Shown here in pieces: positions 1 to 13,300 of a stretch of 64,000 nt of DNA. Made by a program: the position numbers and the translations under genes. The notes beneath the pieces were generated by a model. That model was not told where the DNA came from, made no database searches, and saw only the letters and a program-made list of their open reading frames with translations. Each line of letters begins with the position of its first letter. Position 1 is the first letter of the stretch. Source of the stretch: Chondrosia reniformis (taxonomy: Eukaryota > Porifera > Demospongiae > Chondrillida > Chondrillidae); assembly GCA_947172415.1 (NCBI GenBank), contig OX359190.1, positions 3,906,001 to 3,970,000 on the forward strand. The letters run 5' to 3'.

Positions 1-360
1 AAATGTATAAGCTATGATACACACATGCCATTTCTTTAGCTTTAGTAACTATATTCCTCATTGAACTCTATTAGAAATTTTACCTCTTTCTGGCCAATAT
101 TACAATAGAATTTTTTCAGTATAGTAACTTTTTCCTCATGTAAGCAGTAAACTTACTTGATTCTAAGCTAAACTTCTTTCTCACCAAGAACAAGGTAGAA
201 CAATATAACAATAGACTTCTTTAACTTGAAGGTGTAATAATATCTATTAATTAGCGCAGCTATAGTGTTTATAGGTACGAGCCATATGTATGTTCATATA
301 TCCCTAAATCTTCACTATTTTTATGAATTACTTATATTAAGCAAATTAAAAATATTTAAA

Positions 361-769
361 ACAAGGAGTTCGAGTTTAAAAAACTCGTGGGGTGCCAGGT
401 GCCCCTAAACTACTTGGCTGGTTCTTATAGATATCCGGTTAACCGATTTCCGATCGACTCTTGTTGGCCGTCAATTTTTCAAGGCCGTATCTCGTAGAAA
501 ACGTTTTTGCGCAAGTATTAGTAAGGGTGGTTTTTAAGTCCATTTCGTTCGTTCAATGTTCTACGCTAAGGAAGAGAAAGCTAATTTTAAGCTAGAAAAC
601 GAAAGCTAGCCGCACGTCCGCCATTTTTTGACAGATATATATATATACAGTGCAAGTTACAATATACTATATATATATATATATATATATATACAAGACT
701 ACGAACAGGAAGCCATACGTTAACATAATTACTGAAAACAATATAGGGGCGCCTGAGGCGCCCCAAAAA
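361..769 (+). mobile_element. Short hairpin-ended non-autonomous element, copy a
   Basis: Starts CAAGGAGTTCGAGTTT, with an inverted match to ACTACTTG about 45 bases on, and ends in a GC hairpin (746-764, ggggcgcc...ggcgcccc) followed by AAAAA. The same two ends recur at 43265-43671, 44548-44932, 50275-50712 (reverse) and in pieces at 4248, 19482/29216 and 35717. The ends are not inverted repeats of each other, and a (TA)n tract lies in the core. That layout resembles Helentron-associated short elements (inference). In this copy the (TA)n tract holds 22 bases (648-669) identical to the terminus of the CAGTG foldback family. No coding capacity. Confidence 0.7.
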
Positions 770-1089
770 TGAAATTAGAAGTAGGGATGGCCCATGCAAC
801 AAATGGCAAACACATCTGGAAAGAGTAGCAAAACAAGAGAGTGACCATGTGATAAGGCATACTGAAATTTAAGTGACTTAACAATACACATCACTTCTAT
901 GTTTGGGCGCACCAGTATCATGATAGCTGAAGTAGGGATGATGCGCCCAAGCATAGAAGTGATGTGTATGGTTAAGTCACTTAAATTTCAGTATGCCTTA
1001 TCACATGGTCACTCTCTTGTTTTGCTACTTTTCCCAGATGTGTTTGTCATTTCTTGCATGGGCCATCCCTACTTCTCATTTCATTTTTT
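766..1089. repeat. Foldback MITE, arms about 140 bp
   Basis: Bases 766-905 are nearly the exact reverse complement of 944-1089, separated by a short spacer. The outer ends read gaagtagggatggcc and ggccatccctacttc. Transcribed RNA would form a long hairpin. The ORF readings across it are a by-product of the palindrome. It abuts the preceding hairpin-ended element. A further gccatccctact lies near 1580. Confidence 0.8.
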
Positions 1090-1966
1090 AACTGTTTTTA
1101 TTTTGCTTGTTTCCCCCCTTTTTTCTTAATATTATTTGTTAAAATTTATTTTGTACGTTTTCTCTTAGCGATAAATTTCCAAAGAGAGAAAGAGAGAGCA
1201 GATACCCCAGAAATCTTAAATGGCATCCGAAAAGGTCCCACTCTTAAGACCTTCAGAAATAACATGCTTCATGTAGAACGCGTTCAAACCTAGTGTAGTC
1301 TATTCCCTGGTTCAGGTTCGATTTCGTACAATTTCTAACAAAGGTAATAGGGTATTTCCTTCGACAGGAGCGGTAGCTCGAGAAAAGAAAAAATAATAAG
1401 ACTGAGAAAGTGAGGAATTTTTCAAGATGGTGGCTTTTGGTTTTTCGTTCGCTGCTGGTCTTACTCTTATTTAATGGTTATCTCTGAACTTTATGTATAA
1501 TTCAATTACAATTCGAGCGCTCCTTCATGATGAGTGCTACAGTTGACCATACATTACATAGGGCGGCCATTTTTTGTGGCCATCCCTACTAATGAGTACT
1601 ACCGTACTCTATGATATGAATATTGTAACTTTTAAAATATTCCTAGTTTCTGTATATTTTATGGAGCATGAGCTAGGAAGTATAAAATTAATTCTGTTTC
1701 CGTTTTGCAATCTTCAACTCAATATGATGTCATTGAAGTAGCAAAATTGCATGTTAATTATTATTCTTGAAAGACTGAATACATATGATTTTGGTATGTT
1801 GCACTGATGAGGGCTAATGAGCCCGAAACAGCTGAATTCTGCTAAACATGCATATACATGTTTGCGATCAGTTGTCTGCAACTCCTTTTTTTCTAACACA
1901 CTGTACAAGTGTGCAAATTCTTAAACCTTTTTCATTCTATGTAACTTTTTTCTTTCTATATATATA
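1090..1966. other. No gene seen
   Basis: AT-rich sequence with short open frames only. No motif, splice-bounded exon or repeat longer than a few tens of bases was recognised. It ends in a TA-rich tract that forms the left flank of the CAGTG foldback element. Confidence 0.5.
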
Positions 1967-4247
1967 CAGTGCAAGTTACAATATACTAAGGTAATCTAAA
2001 TAAATAAATAATGTAATTAATTAATTAATTAAATAATTCATATGGCTCCAAGAAAGGACCTAGAAACAAAATGGGCATATCATTATAAAGAATAGGGTAT
2101 AAAACTCGTTTTAAAAGAAGGGATTTTTTATTTAGGCCTCCGTTTGTTAGAAAACGGAGGACAAAGTCTCCATATAAAAGGCCATAGGACTATAGAAAAC
2201 CTATGGGGAATTTATATTCAAACCATGTGTTATATTAATAAAAATTTTAAATTTGGTAGATAACTGTGAAACCAACATATATCATGGTACATGTGCATAG
2301 GAAACGTCTGGCGAAGTTTTGCTTAATTAAATGAGCAAAATAACCAAGATATAATGAAGAATTCAAGGTTACGATTGCACAATCTGATGATGTATTATGA
2401 TCTTTCTCTAGTGCATCACAAACACTTCTCGTATGTCGCTCCGTAAACATTTAGTGAATCTTGTGACGTTGCGAAAACGTCATCGCCTCGTTGCTAAAGA
2501 AGATCATCCCTTTGGTGAACGGCTATGACAAGTCGACGCTCTCCTACGAGAAGGAGCTACGGAATAAGCGAGTTGTAGCCAAGATTAGGCAAAGCGTATT
2601 TGTATACGTTTATGTTAAGTTTAAGCCAAAATTGTTGCTATATATTGATTTAAAGTAAATAAAATAAATTAGTTTGGACGACCGCAGTAAAACTTTGGTA
2701 CTATACGTACGTATGATATATAAATATATATATATATAACTTCGGTAATTAAAGCTGTCTTCTCTTCTTATGTTTTTATTCATTTTTTACTTGCAATTGT
2801 CCATGTGTAGGAATAAGGAGTGTTATATATTATGCTTGTTTAAATACAATCAAGTACTACACAGTGCAATATACAAATTTATACACGGATGCTAGTGACT
2901 CCCAAGATAATTACACTGAGGTATATAATATAATACGGATGCAAATGACTCCCAAAATAATCACAATCAGGTATATTAAACGCTACAAGACTTTAGCCAT
3001 ACTGAAATTCTCAACTTCTGCACACAGAGTAGTAGTCTCTACAGATCATATAAGGTTAAACGCATGGCCTTCCAATTACCTTTTCACACCTAAGTATAGA
3101 CTGAAGATGTTGCATCTGCATGCCATTATCAGCAGAAATTCCAGTCTCATGCAGGGGATCTCAGCCAATAATCACCGCAGATTTGACTTGCCTTGAGTGT
3201 GAGTTAGGAGTACCATTGGTTGCTTGCATGCATTCACATAAACAACAGGATTAGAGACGATTTGGTAACTTGCACACAAGGGACATTGTTCATGAAATAA
3301 ATTAAAGGCCCCAGCCTTTGTGTCCCTGTGTGCAAGTTACCGAATCGTCTCTAACCCTGTTGTTTATGTGAATGCATGCAAGCAACCAATGGTACACCTA
3401 GCTGACACTCAAGGCAAGTCAATTTATATTATATACCTCAGTGTGATTATCTTGGGAGTCACTTGCATCCGTGTATAAATTTGTAACTTGCACTGTGAAT
3501 AGACTGAAGATGATGCATCTGCATGCCATTATCAGCAAAAATTCCAGTCTCATGCAGGGGGTCTCAGCCAATAATCACCGCATATTTGACTTGCCTTGAG
3601 TGTGAGCTAGGAGTACCATTGGTTGCTTGCATGCATTCACATAAACAACAGGGTGAAAGACAATTTGGTAACTTGCACACAAGGGGCATAAAGGCTGGGG
3701 CCTTTAATTTATTTCATGAACAATGTCATACGAGAGGTGCGAGGTGAGAGGAGCGACATACGAGAGGTGTTGGTGACGCACTAGAGAAACATCATAATAC
3801 ATCACCAGATTGCACAATCGTAAACTTGCATTCTTCATTATATCTTGGTTATTTTGCAACTTTAATTAAGCAAAACTTCGCCAGACGTTTCCTATGCACA
3901 TGTACCATGATATATGTTGGTTTCACAGTTATCTGACAAATTGAAATTTTTTATTAATATAACACATTGTTTGAATATAAATTTTCCATAGGTTTTCTAT
4001 AGTCCTATGGCCTTTTATATGGAGACTTTGTCCTCCGTTTTCTAACAAACGGAGGCCTAAATAAGAAATCCCTTAATTTTAAACGAGTTTTATACCCTAT
4101 ACTTTATGATGATATGCCCATTTTGTTTCTAGATCCTTTCTTGGAGCCATATGAATTATTTAATTACATTATTTATTTATATTAATTAATTAATTATTTA
4201 TTTACTTATATTATTTAGATTACCTTAGTATATTGTAACTTGCACTG
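1967..4247. mobile_element. CAGTG-terminus foldback element A (2.28 kb)
   Basis: Begins CAGTGCAAGTTAC and ends GTAACTTGCACTG. The left arm (about 1967-2470) is the reverse complement of the right arm (about 3730-4247), with scattered mismatches and small indels. The interior contains a second nested CAGTG unit (2862-3495) with its own hairpin (about 3245-3410) and a duplicated piece at 3500-3710. It lies in a TA-rich tract, and its right flank is the 3' end of a hairpin-ended element. CAGT-type ends plus TA targets would fit Tc1/mariner-type mobilisation, but no transposase is encoded, so the family is unassigned. Short ORFs inside are not believed. Confidence 0.75.
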
Positions 4248-4330
4248 AATATATATATCCGTAACATGAAGCCATACATAAATCGCGTTATGAACACAAT
4301 AGAGGGGCTGCCTATGGCAGCCCCTAAAAA
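4248..4330 (+). mobile_element. 3' end of hairpin-ended element, copy b
   Basis: Matches the last roughly 80 bases of the elements at 43265 and 44548, including the GGGGCTGCC...GGCAGCCCC hairpin and trailing A run. The 5' part is missing. Foldback element A lies exactly where the (TA)n core of this element would be. Confidence 0.65.
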
Positions 4331-5054
4331 AGCATGACATACCTGTATCTTCATCAGTCCTACTACTTATCATGAAGTATATGCCTCTATGCATGGGTTA
4401 TAATTCCTTATACATATGTGAGCCCAGCCAGTAGAAATCGTAGAAAATGGCCTCAGGTATTTATGGAAAATGGCTGTCATATATTTTTAATATGATAAAA
4501 ATGTATATGGTACGATAAGTTTAATCAACCATATCTCCTTCGTAAATATAGTGCAAATCATCATAGAGTTAACAAATATTTCGATAAAAACACTCACGCA
4601 ATGTTGCCGTAACGCTTTCTTATATACCAAAATATAGAGAATTTCATGGGCTGGTCAATGCTCGTTTCGGTTTTTTAATATTCAATTCAGAAATGAGATA
4701 CGATCAAATATACGAACAAAATGTTTTTGACCAATCAAATTAGTATATTTGGTCATGTTTGCATACTAAATGAGACCACAAGCCAGGTAACATGCACATT
4801 CATCGCGAGTTTCTATGGTCACTGACATTTTTTAAAGTTTTTTAAAGCTATTTAAAAGCTTAAAGAATGTCTAACACCCCCGAGGAACGAAGAAATGTCG
4901 GCGATCATCAGATTGAAGCTTCGATCTCGACGAATTCACCCGATATTCTTTCAAAGGAGGCAATGAGTCTAATTCCTCGCCAGATGTTTTAGTTGGTCTT
5001 TCATCTCAAAAACCCTGGCGTGGAAAACGATTTCGTTCGGATAGAGCCTTTAAA

Positions 5055-7251
5055 ATGTCTTCAAAACGTTGGCAGTCACAATTAAGAACTAGTACGTCTC
5101 AATCAAGGGCAAGCGGAAGTAGTGAAGAAAATACTTCTAGATCTGCACAGGAGAATAGCACAGTGACAACTACTTCAGAGGGAGTTGAAGATAGCTTACT
5201 GCTACCACATGATCCATTAACTACTTTAGATTTGGAATCAGAGTTTGACGTTAGTAACAAATATTTAAAATAAGTAATTTCACCAATAAATAAATTATAC
5301 ACATACATGCATGAATGCATAGAAATAATCCATATCAGCAGTTGGCATTCTTGTTCTTGTTCTTCTTGACTTCTTGTTCATTCTTGTTCGTGGATCTGCC
5401 TCTATGAATAGCTTTATTATACTTTAAATGTATACAAGCACAATCCTCTAAAGGACTTTAATACCATGCATACAATTTAAAACATAGCTAAACACATAAA
5501 GACTGCTTTAGAAAGATTATATTTAGCATATATAAACATGATTATGAAATATATGCTATAATTTATAGGACAGTGACCAAGAACAAGGAACTGACAGTAC
5601 TACTGAAGACAATGCTACTGAAGATAATTTCTCTGGGGATGATTGGACAGTTTCTATTGAGGACTGGATCAAAGAGATGCCTACTTTGTTACTATGCTTG
5701 GAATTTTCTTGTATCGTCATGAACGTCAAAAACACCAGACAGACAGGACCACAGCAGCAGAAAAAACAGGTCAAGCCCTAGGATACTCCAGGAAAACAAT
5801 TTCTAAATGGGTTGGTGATTTCAGCAAAAACAAAGGTGAATTTTCAAGGAGTACACGAGGGAAATATAGACGTAACACACTACTTGATCAGGAGGATATT
5901 ACAAGAAAGTCAGTTAAATGGCTCAGAGAAAAGGTGCACAACAGGAAATTCAATCTTACAGCAAAAAATTCCAACTCTGGTTTAATGATTATTTAACGAC
6001 ATTACAGCAACCCAGTTCTTTTCAAAATACTATTTCGGAAATGACGGCATTAAGATACATGAAGAGGTTAGGATTCACAAATAGGCAATACAAGCAGGGC
6101 TACGCTGATGGGCATGACCGTGATGATGTATTACAATACAGGATGCTATATTTAAATAAAATTAGGGTTTTGGAAGCTTCCCACTTGCCTCCGCCCACAT
6201 GTCAAGATGCATACCTTCCTGGAATAATGGCAATACTTCCAAGTCCAAGCATGTAGTCTTCATATATCACGACGAGTGCACATTTAATGCTAATGATGCC
6301 CATTCCAGAGTATGGGTGGATCCCAGTGGCAGTGAAGCAGTTCATCCTAAAGGAAAAGGGCAAGGAATTATGGTGAGCGATTTTATTGAGGAATTTTCAG
6401 GCTATCTCCGATTAACAGATGAAGAACATTCAGCAGCTAGACGACTATATGCCTTCTATCCTAAAGAGGCTAGCGAAATCATTGAACATCAACGGGATGG
6501 CTACTGGGACAATGACAAGTTCATGGCCAACATTAGGAGAGCAGTTAGGGTAGAAGAATTCAAATATCCGAGGGACAAGTACAATCTGGTGTGGATTTTG
6601 ATCACAGGAGTGGTCACCAAGCTTATGAAAAGAATGCATTAGTAGCTGCCAGGATGAACGTAAAACCAGGAGGGAGTCAGCCAAAAAGGCGTGATGGTAG
6701 ACTGCCCAATGGAGCCCCTCAAAAAATGACACTACAGGATGGAACTCCCAAAGGCTTAGATATCTAGTTCTGAGAGAAAGAGGAGTGGATACGCTGGAAA
6801 TGACAAAAAAAGATATGGTAAAGAGAATGGAGTAGTTTGAAGATTTTAGAAATGAAATCAGTAGCGTAGAAGTATACCTAAAGGCAAAAAATCACAGATG
6901 CTTATTCTGTCCTAAGGTGAGTATTGCATGCAGAACTCCATTCAATGTCTATGTATATGCTCAATATATCAAATATGTTAACTTCCTCACCTCTTTTGCT
7001 TGCAGTTCCATCCTGAACTAAACCCCATTGAGAGGTGTTGGACAAAAGCAAAGCCGTATGCAAGAGCTAACTGTAATTACACATTAGCAGGATTGAGGGT
7101 TACTGTACCAAATGCCCTGGATGCGGTTAATACAGACTTAATCAGGTAGTTCTTCAGGAAGGTGCGTGACTATCATAGAGCATACCTAGAAGGAATGAAA
7201 TCTGGCTCAGAAGCAGATTTAAAGATAATAACATCACAAATTACAGCATAA
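5055..7251 (+). pseudogene. Tc1/mariner-type DDE transposase, broken, with introns
   Basis: An acidic N-terminal exon (5055 to about 5271) is followed by an acceptor at 5568 and an open stretch reading through a helix-turn-helix-like segment (GYSRKTISKWVGDF, about 5780-5825). The transposase core then shows YHDECTFNAND (first Asp, about 6265-6300), WIFDH (second Asp, about 6594) and FHPELNPIERCW (Glu, about 7010-7045). This is the DDE pattern of the large IS630/Tc1-like family common in fungi and invertebrates, marked also by GYADGHDRDDV (about 6102). Reading needs frame changes near 5690, 5970, 6240 and in the T run at about 6597. A TAG interrupts the C-terminus at 7147-7149. An intron (about 6915-7005; gtgagt...ttgcttgcag) splits the catalytic domain just before the Glu motif. 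Terminal repeats were not found. Surely inactive. Confidence 0.8.
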
Positions 7252-7259
7252 AATATGCG

Positions 7260-9200
7260 TGCACATTAATTCATGTAGTATATAGTGTCATAATGTACCC
7301 ATTGATTAATTTAATATATATTAATTCAAATCTACATTTATATAGGTCAAGGTCTACAAATCACATCGAAGACCTCCCCTTCCAAGCTAATGCAGCTCAT
7401 CCTCACTCCAACACCAACTATATGGCAACAAATGTACCACCTCCGAACTTGGTACTTTTGTATGTGACTGTCTGGGAAGTGCGGCCTGGTAGCCTTAAGT
7501 GGCGAGGGCTTAATGCGCCCAGGCAGTCGGGCTATGTACCTGGGCGTACGGCCTGGTAGCCTTAAGTGGCGATGGTTTATATGTGTCCAGGTATAGCCCT
7601 GTGGCCCTTAGCCAATTTCATTCTATTTCACATTGTTGTATGCAAAGCTTTGGGCACTTTAAAAATAAAAATGTTGCCATATTCATGCTCATTTATGCTT
7701 TTTAACTATATTTTACTTTTACCTTTTCCTCCAAAAACTAAATCACCTTTTCTTATCCTCAATAATAATATTGAATCATGTTTTAGGCATGCTGCTGGCT
7801 CAGTCAGCTTAGGAAAATGTATAACAGATATAATAGGCAATAGGTGTTTTTTCCTAAAATGCGCTAGTGATTATACTTACCTTTCAGGACTATTAGCTTA
7901 CTTTAAGCCACACACAGTTTGAAACTATAGATGTTACAACTTTACCAATGTCTATAGGTTTAAAACTATAGAGAAAAATAGTAAAAATCTAAAAGTCGTT
8001 TTCTCAGTTAAGAAAACACATATAGCGATGAACATCCTTAAAATTTTAGATATTTTAAAACTGTTAATGAATATGTATTTAGTTTACCGAAACCATTATG
8101 TTAACTAGAGAAATTTCTCCGAGATTAAAGGGTACGATATTATGGAAAAACACAATATCTAACCTTTAAACAGTTGAATTGCTTTTTTTCATCCTTAAAA
8201 TTTTAGATAATATAGCTACCCATCTCTCCAGAGCGTTGGGTTGAAATTCAACAACTCAGAAGCTTGAAATTTCCGAACACGGCAAAACACTTCAATTTCT
8301 CTTCTTCTTCTAAAAATTGATTGCACAACCGTTAATCGCCATGGCAACAGGAAGTTGCATTCAAATTGAGATATTCTAAGCTTACTCTACAACTTCAGGT
8401 ACAAAAACTAGCCGAAACTAACCTAAAGTGCCATTCATCGCTTTCATTGCTTGATAATTGATTTTTACCTTTTGGGAACTTTATGGTGATTTGCACTATA
8501 TAGAAATGTGGTTCAAACTTGGTATAAACATTCTCTAAAGGCCATTAAGACTTTGCTAGGAAAAAGTCGGTTTCTGTTGGAGACCATTTTCTGTGATTTC
8601 TTCTGGTGTTGCTCACACACACACATATATATATATGTACATTATAAAATAGTAGGAGTTTTGTATATACAAAGGACTGAAGACAAAGATCAAAGTGCAC
8701 GAAGGAAGTCACGTCTGTTTCCATTCCTATTCTGCCTGTCAACTTAGTTTTTCACGTGACTATTACGCAATATTTTTCTCCTTAGAGAAGCAAGAAATAC
8801 CCCCTTTAAATATTTGCTATTTTGCCGTTTTTGGAGTATTTTTTCTTTTATCAGATGGTGAGTATATTTACTACTACTTTTAAAAGAGTTTGGCACCATA
8901 AATTCGTTTCTTGGGAGTTAATTCATTATTAAAATGTGAATTTTATCATTATGTTGTTTTCTCCCTTTTATAGGATATTCCGACTTTTTGGATAACTTCT
9001 GACTGAGCTGAAGTAATCTTCTAAATATTAAAAGTGAGTCTACAATTGCTTGTTTCTGGGCCTCTTCATGTAAGGGAGAAATTCCGAAATTTTCTTTCAT
9101 AATCGGATTGCACCGGATATACGAATATGTGTATGTATAGCGCTATCATTCAATGAAACTAAGGTAAGTAGTGTATATTAAAATGGCATAGCTTGAGTTA
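7260..9200. other. No gene seen; short direct duplication near 7480-7600
   Basis: A segment reading gcggcctggtagcc...ggcga occurs twice (about 7481 and 7548). The rest is AT-rich with a (TA)n/(CA)n tract near 8615-8640 and short ORFs with no recognisable motif. Confidence 0.45.
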
Positions 9201-9214
9201 AACATTTAGCTGGC

Positions 9215-9748
9215 CTACTTTTCCAGGTTTGTCTCACTCACTGTGCTGATATCTGACCAAGGGATAATTAAGAGTTAAGTTGTGTTAATACAACTATAGG
9301 CATGTAAATACCTGTTTCTGGAATTACTGCAATGCTGTCATCTAAAGAATCTGTGCACACGCTGTTGTCACTCACTTCAGATTCTGTTTCAGGCACAAAC
9401 ATTGACTCGGATGTTTCTGCATATACATATAGTGTTACATATATGCTTAAGATTCAGTTTATTAGATAATTACTTACCTTCAAATATCAATGATGATTCA
9501 TTAGATGATGGCCCTGTTAAAAATCATAATCACATCATTCTAAAGATATAACATCACGTGACTTATATAACTTGCCATCAGAAAATAAATCTTGTGATAT
9601 TTCTGGATCTATATACACAATACATTTGAATAGATCTATATAAGGTATTTAAAATACATAACTGATGGAATTGTAGAGATACTTGCCCTGGTTCTCCATT
9701 TGTTTGTCTTTGGGTTTAGGTTTAGGTTTAGGGTTTTCTTTTGATGAC
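9215..9748 (-). CDS. 3' end of an unknown acidic Ser/Glu-rich protein, five small exons
   Basis: Five exons read on the minus strand: 9748-9687, 9608-9576, 9513-9478, 9416-9312 and 9252-9215, the last ending in TAG. Every intron is phase 1, and the lengths (62, 33, 36, 105, 38) keep one frame throughout, which is unlikely by chance. Two introns use GC donors (gcaagt); the others use gtaagt and gtattt. The peptide begins with a PKPKPKPK run encoded by a telomere-like ctaaac repeat and continues acidic (for example ETESEVSDNSVCTD). No domain is recognised and the upstream exons are not found. It lies downstream of the RAG1-like transposase gene on the same strand and could be a separate gene or an alternative tail of it. 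Confidence 0.5.
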
Positions 9749-10392
9749 CTAAATAGCCAACAATTACCATATAGCAATTAACTACCTTGTTTAAGCCTTA
9801 TGGTAAATTCATGATCCTTATGGAACTGTACATAGCTAGCTGCTTACATTCTGGATTAGACACAGCTGACTTTAGATTAGATGAAGCCTTTGAAAGCAAC
9901 AGCTTATTTTATACTCTACAACATGGGAAACAGGAAGTAGGCAGTGTGTTAATTTCTAAACAGGACATATTTATCAGGTTTAGGCCTAAAAAAATTTTCT
10001 TTTATTTATATTTTTGTTATGCAATAAGTATTTGATGTACTTTATAAACAAGAGCCTATGGATATAGTGTTATCTAGTCTCATGCTCCCCAGAGTCCTCA
10101 CACATGCACTTTTGAGACTAGAAAACTGAGTTCACATGCCATGATCACTTAACTAACCAACTGTGCATGCATAATTTCTAGTGATCTGAAAATATATTTA
10201 AAATGTTTTCATGCTGTAATCTCTTTTCTAGCAATATTATTGGACATAGCATAAAGATTTTGGTAATGACACATCATGATATCAGAATTTTGGCAATTTT
10301 CGGTATATGCATGGCTGTTAAAACCTTGCAGTATATGAGGATACATGCATAATTAAACTACATAATTACTAATTATTTCATTAAGTAATTAT

Positions 10393-13300
10393 TTAAGTCT
10401 TTCGTTGCTTTATTGTTGGTCTTTCCTTTGTAGCCTGTGGGCAGATTTGTAGGCAATGTTCTCTCAGCATGGCTTTTAACTTTTCCGTAGGCTTCCTTAG
10501 GTTAGCATAAGTTCTTTCTAGCGCATTGAATAAATTGTGAATGGATTCAGCACCTTGTTCGCCATGCAAACCCAGACTGCATTGCCACCTTGTCATCATT
10601 GAAACAGCATGATCCTCCAGCATATGCATTTTTGGTGTAATAGTTTCATCCGGGAAGGATTGCCTATAGCAACTTAGGAATAGATCCACTTTTGTTCCTG
10701 TAGATATAAACACATGCATAAATGTTATGATTGGTTGAGGCCTATCACATCCTCAAAAATAACTAGTTAAGTGAACTCTTTTGCTGACCTGTTTACCTTC
10801 AAAAACTGACTTAAAAAGTGGTACAAAATGTCAAATTTTATACTGTGTCTAATATAACTTACTAAACGATTCAATATTGTCATCAGACATTGGAGATGCT
10901 GTAGTATAGATACCATAGCAATCAGAAAATAACAAGAATATTTTTTTGAAGTTTTCGGCTATTTGAAAAGCCTCCTCCCTGATTTCAGGAGAGTTATTTG
11001 TTGATACGGTGGAAAGGCTGCTGCACAGTTTGATGATGTTTTGATGCTATATGTAGGTAACAATAATTATGAGTGAGTCTATCTACAACATAGTCGCTTC
11101 ATGTACGTATGTACGTACCTGACAACATTTGTGGACATGGTTACCCACAAATGTTCCACCAAAATAGGCTTGCCTTTGTACACCAATGGTAGACAGTGTC
11201 TGGTCTAAAGCTTCAATGTAAGGTCCATTGTGCTGTCTTATGTTATTATTTTGCAAGTGTTGTATCTGTTCCTTCTATAATACATGAGAGGATTAAGTTG
11301 TCTCATGCATCCAAGTGCTAAATACTAATCAATCTTTTAGCCTCCTGTCTGAAATCTTCGCATTCTTTTAGTAACATTTCTGCCTGACCACTGGCTTCCT
11401 CATCATCATCGATTGAAATCCAAAGAGCTATTTCTTCAGCAGTTGTAGCATTATCCTCACATTGAGCTAGTTGTTCTTGAAATTGTTGTAATTTTTGTAA
11501 GGTTGATACATAGTTAGTAAATTCAAGGGAGGCATTTTCTGGTATGTTTCCACTTGCAGCTGTCTTAGCATCTAACTTGTAGCAGGCATTTTCCAACATT
11601 TTAAACAGCTTATTGAATATTCCAAGGCTCACGTGCAGTGCTGGAATAGCTACCTTCAAATGAACAGTTAATCATTGTATTCATTATTAATTAGGCATCA
11701 TCAGGTGTTTACAGAAAATACTGAATGATATGCATGTAACCATTTTGAGACCGTATGTACCTGTAACAAGCCCATAGTGAACCTCCTCATATTCCTACAC
11801 ATATATATTACATTCAATTTTTCTATTTGATACCATATACATGCATGCTTAAACGTTCACTGGATATTCTGTTTGTATAGCAGGAATACATAGCATGTAG
11901 ACTTTAAAATTAAAGCACGAAACATTTGTGGAGGGCAGAATAGCTGTAGAAGTTAAACATGTACAATAAGAGAGACCTTATTTAGACATTTTATATACTA
12001 TTAATCTTTACTTACTTGATCTATTGGAATGTTGAGTATGATGTCATCTCTTACGTTATTGTAGTATTTTGCATTCTTTTGTTTGCATCCTGCTGCTATA
12101 AATCTTTGAAAATCACTTTGTAAAGTTGACAAGGTTCTTGAAGTAGCACAACCTCTCTCTGATCTTGGTTTTTGCATTTCCTTACCATCAATATGACACC
12201 ATAAGCAACAGTGTTTACCTTAAAATGTTGATTAGTAAAATACAACATTTTATTAGATTAACTGCTTGTGTTTCAAAGGCATACATAACATTTGCACCAG
12301 ATATTCCATATATGCGAGAGAGGTACTCATAGTCTCCAAAGTGAAATACTCGTATTCGTTTACCACTGTGTAGGTAACATCTAATATGAAGCAGTTTTTA
12401 TCAATTATACTATAACTCACTTCCATTGTGTTGACTGAAGACTATCAATGTCTTCTCTGTACTGTAACAAAGCAAGCCTTAAATTTGGGCGGGAGTCATT
12501 AGCTCGGAAGATACAAAAAACGAATGTGTTTCTTGGTGAATTTGGACTTTTTACATTGACAATCTGTGTAATCAGATAGCACAAATAGGAATATGTCCAG
12601 CGCCAAAGAGGAATGATAGATTAGTGCTCACTTGAAATGAACTTTTGAATGTTCCACCACCTTTGTCTCCACCAATTTTAACCCAGATTTCATCTTTAGG
12701 AATGACACTGTGCCAGCTCAATGCTTTTTCTCTATACATGAGTTAGGTTACAGAGTTTACCATGCATATGTATTAGCTGACCCAATGCCAGATTTGTATA
12801 CCTGTCCAATTGATCAAGCTGTGATAAAACTGTTATCTTTAGATCTGCAAAATATGCCATAGGGGCTTGGCATAACTCCATACCACGTGATGGTAATGAA
12901 CGAGAAAATGGCATGTTTTCTACCAGAATCTCTTCAGGAAGCCAATTATTGACTGTCGTTTTCATTGCCTTTTCACCAGCCATGTGTACTCCCTATTTGG
13001 ACAGCCATCTAAACATAAAAATCACTGAATAGTTGGTAATACGGAACTGTTTTCTGTTAATAATTATTTGTTTAAATATAGTGTACGTACCTCCTTATAT
13101 GTCGCATCTTATGCCATGGTATGGCTAGATCAGCTTTGAAGGCCACACCTTCTTGAGAACTGATATCTATTGGATCCTGTAGTCCAGCTTGCTTCAATAA
13201 AGCTTCTCTCTCTGTTCGACAACGTCTGTTTATCTCTGCTCCCATTTGGAACTGTTGTGAACTTGAACTTTTCCCACTTATTTCTTGTCTGAAACTAGAA

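Noticed and set aside
9712..9737. Telomere-like (TTTAGG)n
   Set aside because: Only about four units, and it lies inside a phase-consistent coding exon (PKPKPKPK). Not a telomere or interstitial fusion point.
11745..11805. Small exon-like stretch (EYEEVHYGLVT) between exons 9 and 10 of the RAG1-like gene
   Set aside because: Skipping it gives the better joint IDQ|VAIPALHVSLG in phase; including it shifts the frame.
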